A stretch of 64,000 bases of DNA, from positions 124,001-188,000 of the forward strand of contig NZ_JOIJ01000002.1 of assembly GCF_000719975.1 (NCBI RefSeq), in the 5' to 3' direction. Positions 42,217 to 50,962 of this stretch are shown in pieces. The DNA comes from Prauserella rugosa. Lineage in GTDB: Bacteria; Actinomycetota; Actinomycetes; Mycobacteriales; Pseudonocardiaceae. The position numbers were made by a program, and so were the translations under genes. The notes under the pieces were generated by a model. That model saw nothing but the letters and a program-made list of their open reading frames with translations. It ran no database searches and was not told the origin of the DNA. Within the stretch, counting starts at the first letter, position 1, and every line of letters starts with the position of its first letter.

Positions 42217-43070
42217 GCCACCCTCCTCGGGGTCCGGTCGCCGAGTTCGCCGAGCCATCGGTGGAGCTCGCCCGCAAAGCCCTCCATTTCCTCCATCGGG
42301 TAGTGACCGATGCCCTCGAGCACGGTCAGGCGAGCCTCGGGGATGGCCTCGGCCGTCGCGCGAACGTCGGCCGGCTCGACCCACAGATCGTCCCGGCCCA
42401 CCACCAGCCGCACCGGGCACGCGATCGACGGCAGTCCGTCGCGGACGTCGTGGGTCGCCCAGCCGATGAGGTCGCTGGTGGAGATCTCCGGATCCTCCCT
42501 GCGGTGCATCCGCGCGATCAACTCCGCGCGCGCGGCAGGCACCCTGTCGCCGACGACGGCGAGGGTGCCGAGGTAGGTCCGGTCGGACCGGCTGGGGGCG
42601 GCCGCGTCGATCAGCTCCCGTTCCAGGCCACGGACGCTCGGGCGCGGCTCGTCGGATCCGCCGTAGGCCGCCATCGCGACCACTCCGGACAACTGCGCAC
42701 CCCGGCGGACGGCCAGGTGCAAAGCGATCGCTCCGCCGATCGAACATCCGACGACGAACGGCCGTTCCAGCCCGAGGACGTCGATCAGGTCCTCGCACCA
42801 CGCGGCGTAGTCCGCCAGGTCCCGCACGGGGCCACCGGGCGCGGGCTCCGACCGTCCGTGTCCGGGCAGGTCCGGCACCACGACGCGATACCCGAGCGCG
42901 GCCAGTGCCGGGTGGGTGTCGCGCCACTGCACGCCGTTCTGTCCCGCGGTGTGCAGGCACAGCACCGGCGTACCCGCCCCTTCCTCGAGCACGAACGAGC
43001 GCGTGCCCGCGATCTCCAGGTACCGCGCGCTCATCTCTGCCCTCATCGCTGCAGTCATCTCTGCAGTCAT
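42213..43070 (-). CDS. Alpha/beta hydrolase
   Basis: The 285-residue enzyme has the alpha/beta fold sequence LPGHGRSEP, nucleophile Ser in GCSIGG, acid in VVGRDDLWVEP and His in EGIGHYPMEE, a full triad. The nucleophile motif GCSIGG and length resemble carboxylactone or ester/C-C hydrolases of catabolic clusters. The start ATG overlaps the MaoC-gene stop (ATGA at 43067-43070). Several nearby in-frame ATGs make the exact start uncertain by up to 14 codons. Confidence 0.82.
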   Translation of the reverse strand: MTAEMTAAMRAEMSARYLEIAGTRSFVLEEGAGTPVLCLHTAGQNGVQWRDTHPALAALGYRVVVPDLPGHGRSEPAPGGPVRDLADYAAWCEDLIDVLGLERPFVVGCSIGGAIALHLAVRRGAQLSGVVAMAAYGGSDEPRPSVRGLERELIDAAAPSRSDRTYLGTLAVVGDRVPAARAELIARMHRREDPEISTSDLIGWATHDVRDGLPSIACPVRLVVGRDDLWVEPADVRATAEAIPEARLTVLEGIGHYPMEEMEGFAGELHRWLGELGDRTPRRVA

Positions 43071-43963
43071 GGCCGTCCTCCCGCCGCGGCGAACCCGGCC
43101 GGTGCGCCCGCCAGAGCGCGTGCCTCGTCGACCAGTGCCGTCAGCGCAGCCGTGAGCCGCAGGTACTCGTACGCGCTGCCGGACACGGAGAACTCGTCCC
43201 GCATCGCGCGTTTCGTGAAGTCGTTCACGGGGCCGGTGAGCAGGCGCGCCCACGTCACGTCGGCGGCACCGAGCACGAACGTCGGCGCGTGCGGCATCCG
43301 CGTCCCGCAGTCGAGGATCCGGCCGCGGAAGATGCGCAGCAGCACCGTGTCGGCGCCGAACCGCAGCCCCACGGTGCCGTCCCAGCCGCCGGTGGCCTCG
43401 GTGAACGCCTCCGATGCGCTCAGGCGGCCGGCCAGTGCCCGCACCCAGGCCGGCGACGGGAACGCCGTTCCGGCGCGCTCCTCGGCGTCGTCGACGGCGT
43501 GCCGGGCCGTCACCAACGCCGACGTGGTGCCCTCCTGGACGAGCGCACCGTCGTGGTTGCGCACCGCGACGTGGCGTCCGATCACCCCGTTGCGCAGGGA
43601 CGACGCCCGCCGGGCACGGGTCACGGTCATCTCGTAGGTGACCGAGTCACCGACATGGATCGGCGCCACGAAGTCCCACCGGGTGTCGAACGCCGCTTCG
43701 ACGTGCCCGGACAGCCCACGATCGTGATGCCAGCCGAAGAACGCCGCCAGGCCCAACGGGCCGTGCACCAGCGGACGTCCGTCCGCGGTGTGGCCCGGCT
43801 CCGTGTGGAGCGCGGCGCGATCACCGCTGAGCTCGGCGAAGGCCGCCACCACCTCCGCCGAGAACGTCCGCGGCGGTCCCGTGAACGTGCGGCCGACGAC
43901 GAAGTCCTCGAAGTACGGCGACTCGCCCGCCACGGCGTGGCCCGCGTGCGCGCCCTCGTCCAT
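43067..43963 (-). CDS. MaoC-like hydratase fused to an SCP2-like domain
   Basis: The 298-residue protein begins with a hotdog MaoC domain (about 15-150) having the hydratase Asp/His pair in SGDRAALHTEP and the PLVHGPLG segment. The C-terminal part (about 185-290) has RFGADTVLLRIFRG, FVLGAADVTWARLLTGPVNDF and SGSAYEYLRLTAALTALV, which fits the sterol-carrier-protein-2 fold rather than a second hotdog. A hydratase carrying its own lipid/acyl-CoA-binding domain suits a hydrophobic CoA substrate. It is first gene of the operon and divergent from a TetR gene. Confidence 0.72.
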   Translation of the reverse strand: MDEGAHAGHAVAGESPYFEDFVVGRTFTGPPRTFSAEVVAAFAELSGDRAALHTEPGHTADGRPLVHGPLGLAAFFGWHHDRGLSGHVEAAFDTRWDFVAPIHVGDSVTYEMTVTRARRASSLRNGVIGRHVAVRNHDGALVQEGTTSALVTARHAVDDAEERAGTAFPSPAWVRALAGRLSASEAFTEATGGWDGTVGLRFGADTVLLRIFRGRILDCGTRMPHAPTFVLGAADVTWARLLTGPVNDFTKRAMRDEFSVSGSAYEYLRLTAALTALVDEARALAGAPAGFAAAGGRP

Positions 43964-43981
43964 CGCCCGCCCTCTCCGACG

Positions 43982-44001
43982 ACATGAACAACTGTTCTTG
44001 T
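43982..44001. promoter_or_regulatory. Putative TetR operator upstream of the MaoC operon
   Basis: ACATGAACAACTGTTCTTGT is a near-perfect 20-base palindrome (GAACA-AC-TGTTC core with matching outer bases) between the divergent MaoC and TetR genes. The same GAAC-N4-GTTC pattern recurs at 44807-44818. Confidence 0.65.
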
Positions 44002-44077
44002 CCTCGACACAACCAGGCCGACTGACGCGCTGTCAACACGTCCCACCGCCGCACGCGGCCTCGGATACCGTGGACAC

Positions 44078-44698
44078 ATGAATGCCCGTTCTCCGGAATC
44101 CCTCGTGCGCGACACCGGTCGCCGCAACGAGGCCGTGATCCTCAACGCCGCACTCCAGGCGTTCGGCACCAGCGGCTTCAACGGCGCCTCCATGCGCGAC
44201 GTCGCCAAGGGCGCGGGCACCAGTCTGTCCAATCTGTACAACTACTTCCCCTCGAAGTCGAAGCTGCTGGCCGCGGTTCTCCGGCACGCCAACGAGGAAC
44301 TGCGCACCCGCGTACTGCGCGCCGTCGACGAGGCCGGGGACGACGCCCCGTCCCGCCTGCGCGAAGCGGTACGCGCCCACGTGGGATTCGTCGTCGACCA
44401 CCAGGTCGCCACACTGGTGGCGACGAACGAGGTCCGTTACCTCGATCCGGCCGACCACGCCGAGCTCGTCTCGCACCGTGACGCGACACAGGCGACGTTC
44501 GAGCGGATCGTGGCCCAGGGCGCCGAGGACGGTAGCTTCCGCACGCCCTACGCCGACGACGCGGCGCGCGCCATCCTCGGAGCCGTGGCCGCCATCGCCT
44601 CGTGGTACCGGCCGGACGGGCCGTTGAACAGGGGTCAACTGGCCGAGCAGTACGCCCGGTACGCGCTCGCACTGCTCGAAGGCCCGCTCCCCCGCTGA
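44078..44698 (+). CDS. TetR family regulator
   Basis: The 206-residue protein has the DNA-binding segment MRDVAKGAGTSLSNLYNYFPSKSKLL and a helical C-terminal domain typical of TetR regulators of acyl-CoA metabolism (AefR/FadR-like). It is divergent from the CoA ligase operon and upstream of an MHS carrier, and similar palindromes precede both, so it probably controls both and responds to an acyl-CoA. Confidence 0.85.
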   Translation: MNARSPESLVRDTGRRNEAVILNAALQAFGTSGFNGASMRDVAKGAGTSLSNLYNYFPSKSKLLAAVLRHANEELRTRVLRAVDEAGDDAPSRLREAVRAHVGFVVDHQVATLVATNEVRYLDPADHAELVSHRDATQATFERIVAQGAEDGSFRTPYADDAARAILGAVAAIASWYRPDGPLNRGQLAEQYARYALALLEGPLPR

Positions 44699-44803
44699 CT
44701 GGACTGGCGGCGCTTACGGCACTGACAGCACCGAGGGCGCCGGCCGCACCTGCTCCCCGCCTCCGTCGCACCCTTGCCCGGGCACGGTGGGCTGACTAAC
44801 GTG

Positions 44804-44822
44804 CACGAACGATCGTTCTCGT
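44804..44822. promoter_or_regulatory. Second GAAC-N4-GTTC palindrome, upstream of the MHS carrier
   Basis: GAACGATCGTTC (44807-44818) is a perfect palindrome lying about 75 bases upstream of the carrier start. It shares the GAAC-N4-GTTC pattern with the operator at 43982-44001. Confidence 0.55.
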
Positions 44823-44891
44823 TCCCCGCCGTGCACGGTCTCCCGTTCCCGGCACCACGGCCGCAACGACGCGACCCGGAGGTGGACCCGT

Positions 44892-46235
44892 ATGAACCAG
44901 CCCGCTCACGCCACGAAGATGGGACGACTCGCCGCCGCGGCGGTGTTCGCCACCGCCCTCGAATGGTTCGACTTCCTGATCTACGCCACGGCCGCGGCCC
45001 TGGTCTTCGGCCCACTGTTCTTTCCCGCCGCCAGTCCGGTGGCGGGGACCCTGGCCTCGTTCGCGACGTTCGCGGTCGGCTTCGTCGCCAGGCCACTCGG
45101 CGGCATCATCGCCGGACACGTCGGTGACCGGTTCGGCCGCAAGCCACCGTTGGTGGCGGCCATGTTGCTGATGGGGGTGGCGACGTGCGCGATCGGCCTG
45201 CTGCCCGGCTACGCCACGATCGGCATCTGGGCGCCGATCCTGCTGGTCGTGGCACGTCTGGTCCAGGGACTCGGAGTCGGGGCGCAGTGGGGCGGAGCCG
45301 CGCTCCTGCTCACCGAGCACGCACCCGTGTCGCGCCGCGGTTTCTACGGCAGCCTCGTACAGACCGGCGCCATCTTCGGCGCGGTAGCGGGGAACCTGTT
45401 CTTCGTCCTGCTCACCACCGTGCTCACCGAGGAGCAGTTCAACGCGTGGGGCTGGCGCCTGCCGTTCCTGTCCGGCGTCGTCCTGGTGCTCATCGGGTGC
45501 TACGTGCAGCTGAAGATCGAGGACACGCCGGTGTTCCGGGAGTTGCAGCAGCAGACGGCCGAGTCCCGGCGCCAGGCCGGGCTGCGCAAGGCTCCGCTCG
45601 TGGAGGCGGTGCGTTCACACTGGAGGCAGATCCTGCAGGCGGCCGGCGCCTTCTTCGTCGTCAACGCCACCTTCTACTTCCTGATCAGCGGCATGCTGAG
45701 CTACGCGACCACCGAGGTCGGCATGTCCAGGACGACGATCCTCTGGTGCGTCATGATCAGCGGACTCACCCAGGTCGTGAGCATGCCGCTGTTCGGCGCA
45801 CTGACCGACCGGATGGGCACGCGGAAAAAGCTCTACCTCATCGGCACGGTGCTCATGGCGGCGTTCGCGTTCCCGATGTTCTGGCTCGTCGACACCGGGT
45901 CCGTGCCGCTGGTGTTCGTCGCGCTCATCGTGGCGTTCACGATCCACGCCACGATGTACGGCCCGCAGGCCACGCTCTACGCCGAGATGTTCCCCGCGGA
46001 CGTGCGTTACTCCGGCGCATCGTTGGGCTACCAGTTCGCGTCGGTGTTCGCGGGCGGACTCGCACCGTTCATCACGACGGCACTGCTCGCCGCGACGGGG
46101 AGTTCCTGGTCGATCGCGCTCTACATCATCGCCACGGCGGTGATCACCTTCGTGGCGGTCGCCTCGATCCGGGAACGCTTCCAACGCGACCTCTACGAAA
46201 CCTCGGCGGCCGAGAGCGCCCAGGTCGCACGCTGA
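44892..46235 (+). CDS. MFS transporter, metabolite:H+ symporter (MHS) family
   Basis: The 447-residue carrier has 12 helices, the MHS opening ALEWFDFLIYATAAALVFGPLFFP, and the MFS loop GHVGDRFGRKPPL. MHS members take up organic acids such as shikimate, benzoate derivatives, citrate or betaine. Location after the TetR gene of the CoA ligase operon suggests that it imports the acid activated by that ligase. GGAGG precedes the ATG. A hairpin terminator follows. Confidence 0.85.
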   Translation: MNQPAHATKMGRLAAAAVFATALEWFDFLIYATAAALVFGPLFFPAASPVAGTLASFATFAVGFVARPLGGIIAGHVGDRFGRKPPLVAAMLLMGVATCAIGLLPGYATIGIWAPILLVVARLVQGLGVGAQWGGAALLLTEHAPVSRRGFYGSLVQTGAIFGAVAGNLFFVLLTTVLTEEQFNAWGWRLPFLSGVVLVLIGCYVQLKIEDTPVFRELQQQTAESRRQAGLRKAPLVEAVRSHWRQILQAAGAFFVVNATFYFLISGMLSYATTEVGMSRTTILWCVMISGLTQVVSMPLFGALTDRMGTRKKLYLIGTVLMAAFAFPMFWLVDTGSVPLVFVALIVAFTIHATMYGPQATLYAEMFPADVRYSGASLGYQFASVFAGGLAPFITTALLAATGSSWSIALYIIATAVITFVAVASIRERFQRDLYETSAAESAQVAR

Positions 46236-46243
46236 ACGCACGC

Positions 46244-46279
46244 GGCCGGCCCGCGGCGTCGATCCGCCGCAGGCCGGCC
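46244..46279 (+). terminator. Hairpin terminator after the MHS carrier
   Basis: A 15-base inverted repeat with one mismatch (46244-46258 with 46265-46279) starts nine bases after the carrier stop. Downstream, four short tandem ggtgtcctc copies (about 46373-46397) run to the end of the convergent oxidoreductase gene. Confidence 0.65.
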
Positions 46280-46394
46280 GTCCACTGTGTCCCCACCGCT
46301 GCGGGATCCGCGGACCCCGGGCCCCCGACTCCCGGGATCCGGAGGTGTCCCCAGGTCCCCCATGCCCCCGGTGTCCTCGGTGTCCTCGGTGTCC

Positions 46395-47513
46395 TCAGTG
46401 GAGGGTCTTGAGTGCCTCCTTGCCGAAGGGAACCAGCTCGCTCTCCCGGCCGTCGAGCACCTTGCGGGCCCACTCCGGGTCGGCCAGTAGCGCCCTGCCG
46501 ACGGCGACGAGGTCGAACTCGTCGCGTTCGAACCGCTCCAGCAGACGTTCGATACTCTCGACTCCCGCGCCCGCACCGCGGAACGTGTCCACACCGAACA
46601 CGGCGTCGAGACCGACGGATCCGACCGTGATGACGGGCTTTCCGGTGACCTTGCGCGCCCAGCCCGCGATGTTCAGCTCTGCATCGTGTTCGGGGAACTC
46701 CGCCTCCCAGTACCGGCGACCCGAGGCGTGGAAGGCGGTCACGCCGGCCTCCGAGATCGGCCCCAGCACGGCCTGCAGCTGATCCGGCGTCGTCGCGAGT
46801 TTCGCGTCGTAGTTGTCGGCCTTCCACTGCGAGAACCGGAACACGACGGGAAAGTCCGGTGCCACACGCTCACGCACCGCACGGACGATGTCGGCCGCGA
46901 ACCGACTGCGCGACGCCTCGTCACCGGCGTAGGCGTCCGTGCGGCGATTGGTGCGGCTCCAGAGGAACTGGTCGATGAGGTAGCCATGCGCACCGTGCAG
47001 TTCGATCCCGTCGAACCCGATGCGTTCGGCCTCGGCGGCACCCTCGGCGAAGGCCTCGATGATCCGGTCGACGTCGGCGCTCGACAGCGCCTCGCCCGCG
47101 TCCGGCGTGCCGTCGAGAGCGACACCGGAGGGGCCCACCGACGGCGCCTCCGGATATGGCGCGTTGCCGGCCACCCGCTGGATACCGATGTGCCACAGCT
47201 GCGGCATGATCGCGCCGCCCTCGGCGTGCACGGCGTCCACGACGCGTTTCCACCCGGCCAACGAGGCCTCACCGTGGAACCGCGGGGCGCTGTCCATGTC
47301 CCCTGCCGACGGGTGGTCGACGTAGGTGCCCTCGGTGATGATCAGGCCGGTGCCCGCGGCCGCGCGACGGCTGTAGTACGCCGCGACGTCCTCACCGGGA
47401 ATGCCATCCGGCGAGAATCCTCTGGTCATGGGTGCCATCACGATGCGGTTCGGCAGTTCGGCCGAGCCGAGGGCGAACGGACGGGCCAGGGCCTGTGCCG
47501 CGCGTGTGGACAT
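46395..47513 (-). CDS. Old Yellow Enzyme family NAD(P)H:flavin oxidoreductase
   Basis: The 372-residue TIM-barrel flavoprotein has FMN and substrate motifs IVMAPMTRG, QLWHIGIQ, the catalytic pair in ELHGAHGYLIDQFLW and VGRALLADPEW. It reduces electron-poor alkenes (enones, nitro-olefins, xenobiotics). ATG at 47513 has AGGAGC upstream. It is divergent from an Rrf2-type regulator, which is the likely controller. Confidence 0.88.
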   Translation of the reverse strand: MSTRAAQALARPFALGSAELPNRIVMAPMTRGFSPDGIPGEDVAAYYSRRAAAGTGLIITEGTYVDHPSAGDMDSAPRFHGEASLAGWKRVVDAVHAEGGAIMPQLWHIGIQRVAGNAPYPEAPSVGPSGVALDGTPDAGEALSSADVDRIIEAFAEGAAEAERIGFDGIELHGAHGYLIDQFLWSRTNRRTDAYAGDEASRSRFAADIVRAVRERVAPDFPVVFRFSQWKADNYDAKLATTPDQLQAVLGPISEAGVTAFHASGRRYWEAEFPEHDAELNIAGWARKVTGKPVITVGSVGLDAVFGVDTFRGAGAGVESIERLLERFERDEFDLVAVGRALLADPEWARKVLDGRESELVPFGKEALKTLH

Positions 47514-47659
47514 GCTGCTCCTGTCGATCGGGAGGAAAATTGCTCCCGTCAAAGGTACATATCTCGCGGCAGACTGTAACTGTGTCGCGCACCATTCCAG
47601 GGCGAGCTGCGCCGGGTGGGTAAGCTCGACCTGCCGGCTCCGGAAGGGTGGTGACCGAC

Positions 47660-48145
47660 ATGCTGGACATCAGGTTCTCGAGTGCGCTCAAGGCGATGCT
47701 CTACCTCGCCGTCGCCGCCGAACGGGACGCGCCGGATCCGTCGGCGCACCAGTCGCCGGAGCAGCACTCGCCGACCCTGAGTTCGGCCCAGCTCGCCGAG
47801 GTGCTCGGCACCAATCCGAGCCTGGTCCGCAAACTCCTCGTCCCCCTGGTGCGTGCGGGCCTGGTCGAATCGACGAAGGGGCGGGCAGGAGGTGCGCGGC
47901 TCGCCAAGCCGGCCTCGCAGATCACGCTGGCTGAGATCTACCGATGCTCGGTCGGCGACAAACCGCTCTGGGCCTGCCGGCCCGACGGCGCCGCTTCGTG
48001 CGAGGTGACGGCCAACACCGCCGAGTTCTTCTCCCGGCTCAGCGCCGACACCGAGGACGCGGTCCTCGACGTGCTCGGCAGGCGCACGTTGGCCGACAGC
48101 CTGGCCGAGGTCCGCAGCCTCGGCTCGCAGACCCCCGCCGGCTGA
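47660..48145 (+). CDS. Rrf2 family transcriptional regulator
   Basis: The 161-residue protein has an Rrf2 winged helix (SSAQLAEVLGTNPSLVRKLLVPLVRAGLVES, then GRAGGARLAKPASQITLAEIY) and cysteines in YRCSVGDKPLWACRPDGAASCE at positions used by redox- or Fe-S-sensing Rrf2 proteins such as NsrR and IscR. That points to electrophile, NO or redox sensing upstream of the divergent OYE. ATG 47660 fits GGAAGGG at 47642-47648; a GTG at 47648 overlaps that site. Confidence 0.82.
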   Translation: MLDIRFSSALKAMLYLAVAAERDAPDPSAHQSPEQHSPTLSSAQLAEVLGTNPSLVRKLLVPLVRAGLVESTKGRAGGARLAKPASQITLAEIYRCSVGDKPLWACRPDGAASCEVTANTAEFFSRLSADTEDAVLDVLGRRTLADSLAEVRSLGSQTPAG

Positions 48146-48159
48146 ACGCGGGCGGCGCG

Positions 48160-48585
48160 TCACGCCTCGGCGAGGCGGGAGCCCGTCAGCGTGGCCAGTT
48201 CCTGCGCAAGTTTGCGGTGCTCGCGGCCCACCAGCGGACCCCACTGCACGGCCCGCGAGGTGATCCCCAGTTCCAGCCGGCTTCCCGCCGGGTCGGCGTA
48301 CACGACGCCCGGGAAGAAGAACCCCCACGTGGCGAACGAGGGACGCGACGACACGACGAAGCGCCCGGACGCCGGGTCGGCGTCCTCGAGGCGATATCCC
48401 TGCGGGCAATACTGGGTGACCCACGCGTACAACGCCTCCGGCGGCGCCGAGGACCACAACACGATGCGCCGCTTGGTCATCGCGATCGAGGCGACGGAGC
48501 CCTTGCGCGTGGTGGCGACGAGGAACATGACACCGGCGGCGACGAGCGCACCGGCCATCGCGCCGATGACGATCACGGGATCCAT
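48160..48585 (-). CDS. Hypothetical membrane-anchored protein
   Basis: The 141-residue product has one N-terminal hydrophobic helix (VIVIGAMAGALVAAGVMFLVA) and a soluble domain with WSSAPPEALYAWVTQYCPQGYRLED and VVSSRPSFATWGFFFPGVVY. I do not recognise the family. It converges with the Rrf2 gene 15 bases away. Confidence 0.6.
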   Translation of the reverse strand: MDPVIVIGAMAGALVAAGVMFLVATTRKGSVASIAMTKRRIVLWSSAPPEALYAWVTQYCPQGYRLEDADPASGRFVVSSRPSFATWGFFFPGVVYADPAGSRLELGITSRAVQWGPLVGREHRKLAQELATLTGSRLAEA

Positions 48586-48790
48586 GCCGGCAGTATCACC
48601 GACGAGCCGCCCTCATCGGCGCAGCATGCGGTAACCCGGAGCAGCGTGTCGCCCGGTGCGTGGACACCGGCTGGAGCGCCGAATCCGGCACGCGGAGAAG
48701 AAGTGTGCGCCCCATCGGCGTCGGGTAACCGTGGATCGGTTCCAGCAGCGGGACGTTTCCTCATTTCCTCTCCGAAGAAAGGAACCGATC

Positions 48791-48877
48791 ATGATGCGCC
48801 TGTTCGCTCACGTGCGGTCCTTCGTCCGTGACCTCAACCGGTGCCACGACCGTATGTGCGGCCGCGAGACCCACTGA
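48791..48877 (+). CDS. Possible 28-residue small protein
   Basis: A short frame begins with two ATGs at 48791 and 48794 after AGAAAGGAA, and encodes a basic peptide containing RLFAHVRSFVRDLNRCHDRMC. Two cysteines, an amphipathic helix-like N-terminus and a reasonable ribosome binding site make it plausible, but at this length codon bias cannot confirm it. Confidence 0.35.
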   Translation: MMRLFAHVRSFVRDLNRCHDRMCGRETH

Positions 48878-48896
48878 CCGCACACGCGCTCGCCCG

Positions 48897-49478
48897 TCAG
48901 CCCGCACCCGCCGCGCGAGGCCGGCCCGGCACCAGGCCGCCGGCCCACGCGGGACCGGCACCGACGGCGTCGTTCCACGGCGAGCCGCCCCATGCGGGTG
49001 CCGAGCGGGTGAACGCGTCCCCCCAGGCGGCCGGCGACTCGGGTTCCTCCGTGGCACCGGCCGCCGCCGCACGCCGGACGTCCCGGCGCGGGGAGTTCTC
49101 CCGTGCGGCTCGCTCCCGCAGTGCGACGACGCCCGCGGCGACGTGCACCGCGTCCGCCACCGAAGGACGCCAGGCGACCCGCGTGTCGAGGCCGGCCAGT
49201 GCGGCCACTCGACGCACGGGAGCGCTGCCGACGACGGCGAGTTGTCTGCCGTCGTCGCTTGCGTCCAGACTGGCCTGCTCGAGGACTCGCGCACCGGCGA
49301 CCGAACAGAAGTCCACGTGCGACAGATCCACCACCACGAGCGCCAGATCCCGTATGCGGTAGTGCCGCAACCGGTCCTCGAGCAGCGGCGCCGTGCCCAG
49401 ATCGAGTTCGCCTACCGCTTCGCAGATCTCGACCCGCTCGTGAAACCGGATGCCGCGCACTTCCAGCGTCTGCCCCAT
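48897..49478 (-). CDS. STAS-domain anti-sigma factor antagonist-like protein
   Basis: The 193-residue product has an N-terminal STAS domain (about 1-105) with the phospho-switch segment VVDLSHVDFCSVAGARVLE, in which the Ser preceding V-A-G matches the phosphorylated Ser of SpoIIAA/RsbV. A Gly/Ala/Pro-rich tail of about 70 residues follows. ATG 49478 has GGGGGAGG upstream. It probably takes part in a partner-switching stress or sigma-factor pathway; no anti-sigma kinase gene is adjacent. Confidence 0.72.
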   Translation of the reverse strand: MGQTLEVRGIRFHERVEICEAVGELDLGTAPLLEDRLRHYRIRDLALVVVDLSHVDFCSVAGARVLEQASLDASDDGRQLAVVGSAPVRRVAALAGLDTRVAWRPSVADAVHVAAGVVALRERAARENSPRRDVRRAAAAGATEEPESPAAWGDAFTRSAPAWGGSPWNDAVGAGPAWAGGLVPGRPRAAGAG

Positions 49479-50064
49479 ACCCGTTCCGCCTCCCCCGAAA
49501 TCGCCGTCGACGAACTCACGGGTGGGAATGCGCACAGCGGCCCACCCGCGTTGTGCGATACAGCGGAAATCGAAGTCCCGTGTGAGACGTGCCGGAGCCC
49601 TGAGCTCCCGCGACGTCCGCGAGGCGGCGCCTTCTTGACCGCGCCCGTTCACCGTAACAGCGGCCGGCCTGCGGTACGAGGTCCGTCGACCGTGCCGCCG
49701 TGGGCGCATGCACCGATCACCGAGGTGTCCGTGCACGGTGCGTGAACCCACTCGCTGCCCGTGCCGCCCACCGCACGCCGCCTCACCACACCGGACCGTT
49801 GCCCGGTCCGCGCTCTCGGCGATCACCCACCGCAGCGACCACGCGCCGACACCGACCGTCCCGCGCTCGACCGAATTTTCACTCCATTCAGTGACACAGT
49901 GGACATTGCGGACCACCTCCAGGTGGTTCTGCGTCACGTGCGGGTGAGACGCCGCTCGGCGGGGGCTTACCGTCCGGGTCAGACATACCGTGGCCGGCCG
50001 ACGCCGAGCACGGACCGGGAACGACACCGGCCGTCCCGGACGGACCACGGGAAGGACACGCTTC
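49479..50064. other. Divergent intergenic region without a recognisable gene
   Basis: About 585 bases separate the STAS gene and the GAF-ANTAR gene. No frame here has coding-like use or a family match. It must hold both promoters; I cannot place them reliably. Confidence 0.5.
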
Positions 50065-50844
50065 ATGAACCGACCTTCGACCGGCGGGCAGGGGTCCGCA
50101 TCGCAGCACGACGGCCAAGTCCCCGACGAGGTGGCCGAGCACTTCACCTCCCTCACCCGCTCGCTGCTGGCCTCCAAGAACGTCTCCGAGGTCCTGGAAC
50201 GGGTCGTCGACGCGTGCTGGCGGGTGATACCCGGTGCCGAGCTCGTCAGCATCACCCTGCGCGATCCCCAGGGCAGCTTCTTCACGCCCGTCGAGACCGA
50301 CGAGCTGGCGACGGAGATCGACCGGCTCCAGTATCGATTCGACGAGGGGCCGTGCCTGTCGGCCGCGGACCCGGACGGGCCTGCGCTCGCCGCGAGCAAC
50401 GATCTGTCGCGCGATTCCCAGTGGTTACGCTTCGGACCGGCGGCGAGCGAGCTCGGCCTGGTATCACTGCTGGCGACCTCGTTGTTCCCCGCGCACCGGC
50501 CGCCGCAGATCACCGGGGCCCTCAACATCTACGCCAAGCGGCCCGACGCCTTCGGGCCGGGCACGGCCTCGAGCGCCCTCTTGCTGGCCACTCATGCCTC
50601 CCTCGCCCTGGCCCACACCGACGCGGTGACCCGGGCCGCACTCGAGCGCGAACAGCTGCGCCGCGCGATCGACTCCCGTGACGTGATCGGACAGGCCAAG
50701 GGAATCCTCGTGGAACGCCGAGGGCTGTCGGCCGACGAGGCGTTCGACGTGCTGCGGACCACCTCGCAGCAGTTGAACATCAAGGTCGCCGAGCTCGCCG
50801 AACGGCTGACCGACGGCCACGCGCCCCGACTAGACGAGGAGTGA
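50065..50844 (+). CDS. GAF and ANTAR domain antiterminator regulator
   Basis: The 259-residue protein has an N-terminal GAF sensor domain (about 20-170; DEGPCLSAADPDG is typical of this actinobacterial group) and a C-terminal ANTAR RNA-binding domain (about 185-245; IDSRDVIGQAKGILVERRGLSADEAFDVLR). ANTAR proteins bind dual hairpins in mRNA leaders and prevent termination. Its proximity to a STAS protein suggests a stress-signalling pair. ATG 50065 has GGAAGGA upstream. Confidence 0.88.
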   Translation: MNRPSTGGQGSASQHDGQVPDEVAEHFTSLTRSLLASKNVSEVLERVVDACWRVIPGAELVSITLRDPQGSFFTPVETDELATEIDRLQYRFDEGPCLSAADPDGPALAASNDLSRDSQWLRFGPAASELGLVSLLATSLFPAHRPPQITGALNIYAKRPDAFGPGTASSALLLATHASLALAHTDAVTRAALEREQLRRAIDSRDVIGQAKGILVERRGLSADEAFDVLRTTSQQLNIKVAELAERLTDGHAPRLDEE

Positions 50845-50875
50845 CCGGCCCGAGGACACCGCGGCAACGATTCCC

Positions 50876-50942
50876 GGTGCCGCCCGTCCCGGTGCCGCCC
50901 GTCCCAGTGCCGCCCGTCCCAGTGCCGCCCGTCCCGGTGCTG
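50876..50942. repeat. 15-base tandem repeat
   Basis: Four consecutive copies of a (g/a)gtgccgcccgtccc unit occupy 50876-50935, followed by a degenerate partial copy. The array lies between the stop of the ANTAR gene and the stop of the convergent DUF488 gene and is not within a supported reading frame. Confidence 0.8.
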
Positions 50943-50962
50943 CTGCCCGGGTGCGGCCGGGG

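Noticed and set aside
39215..42277. Long minus-strand open frame of about 1000 codons
   Set aside because: Spans antisense to the luciferase-like gene and out of frame with the CoA ligase; low-complexity Arg/Gly-rich translation.
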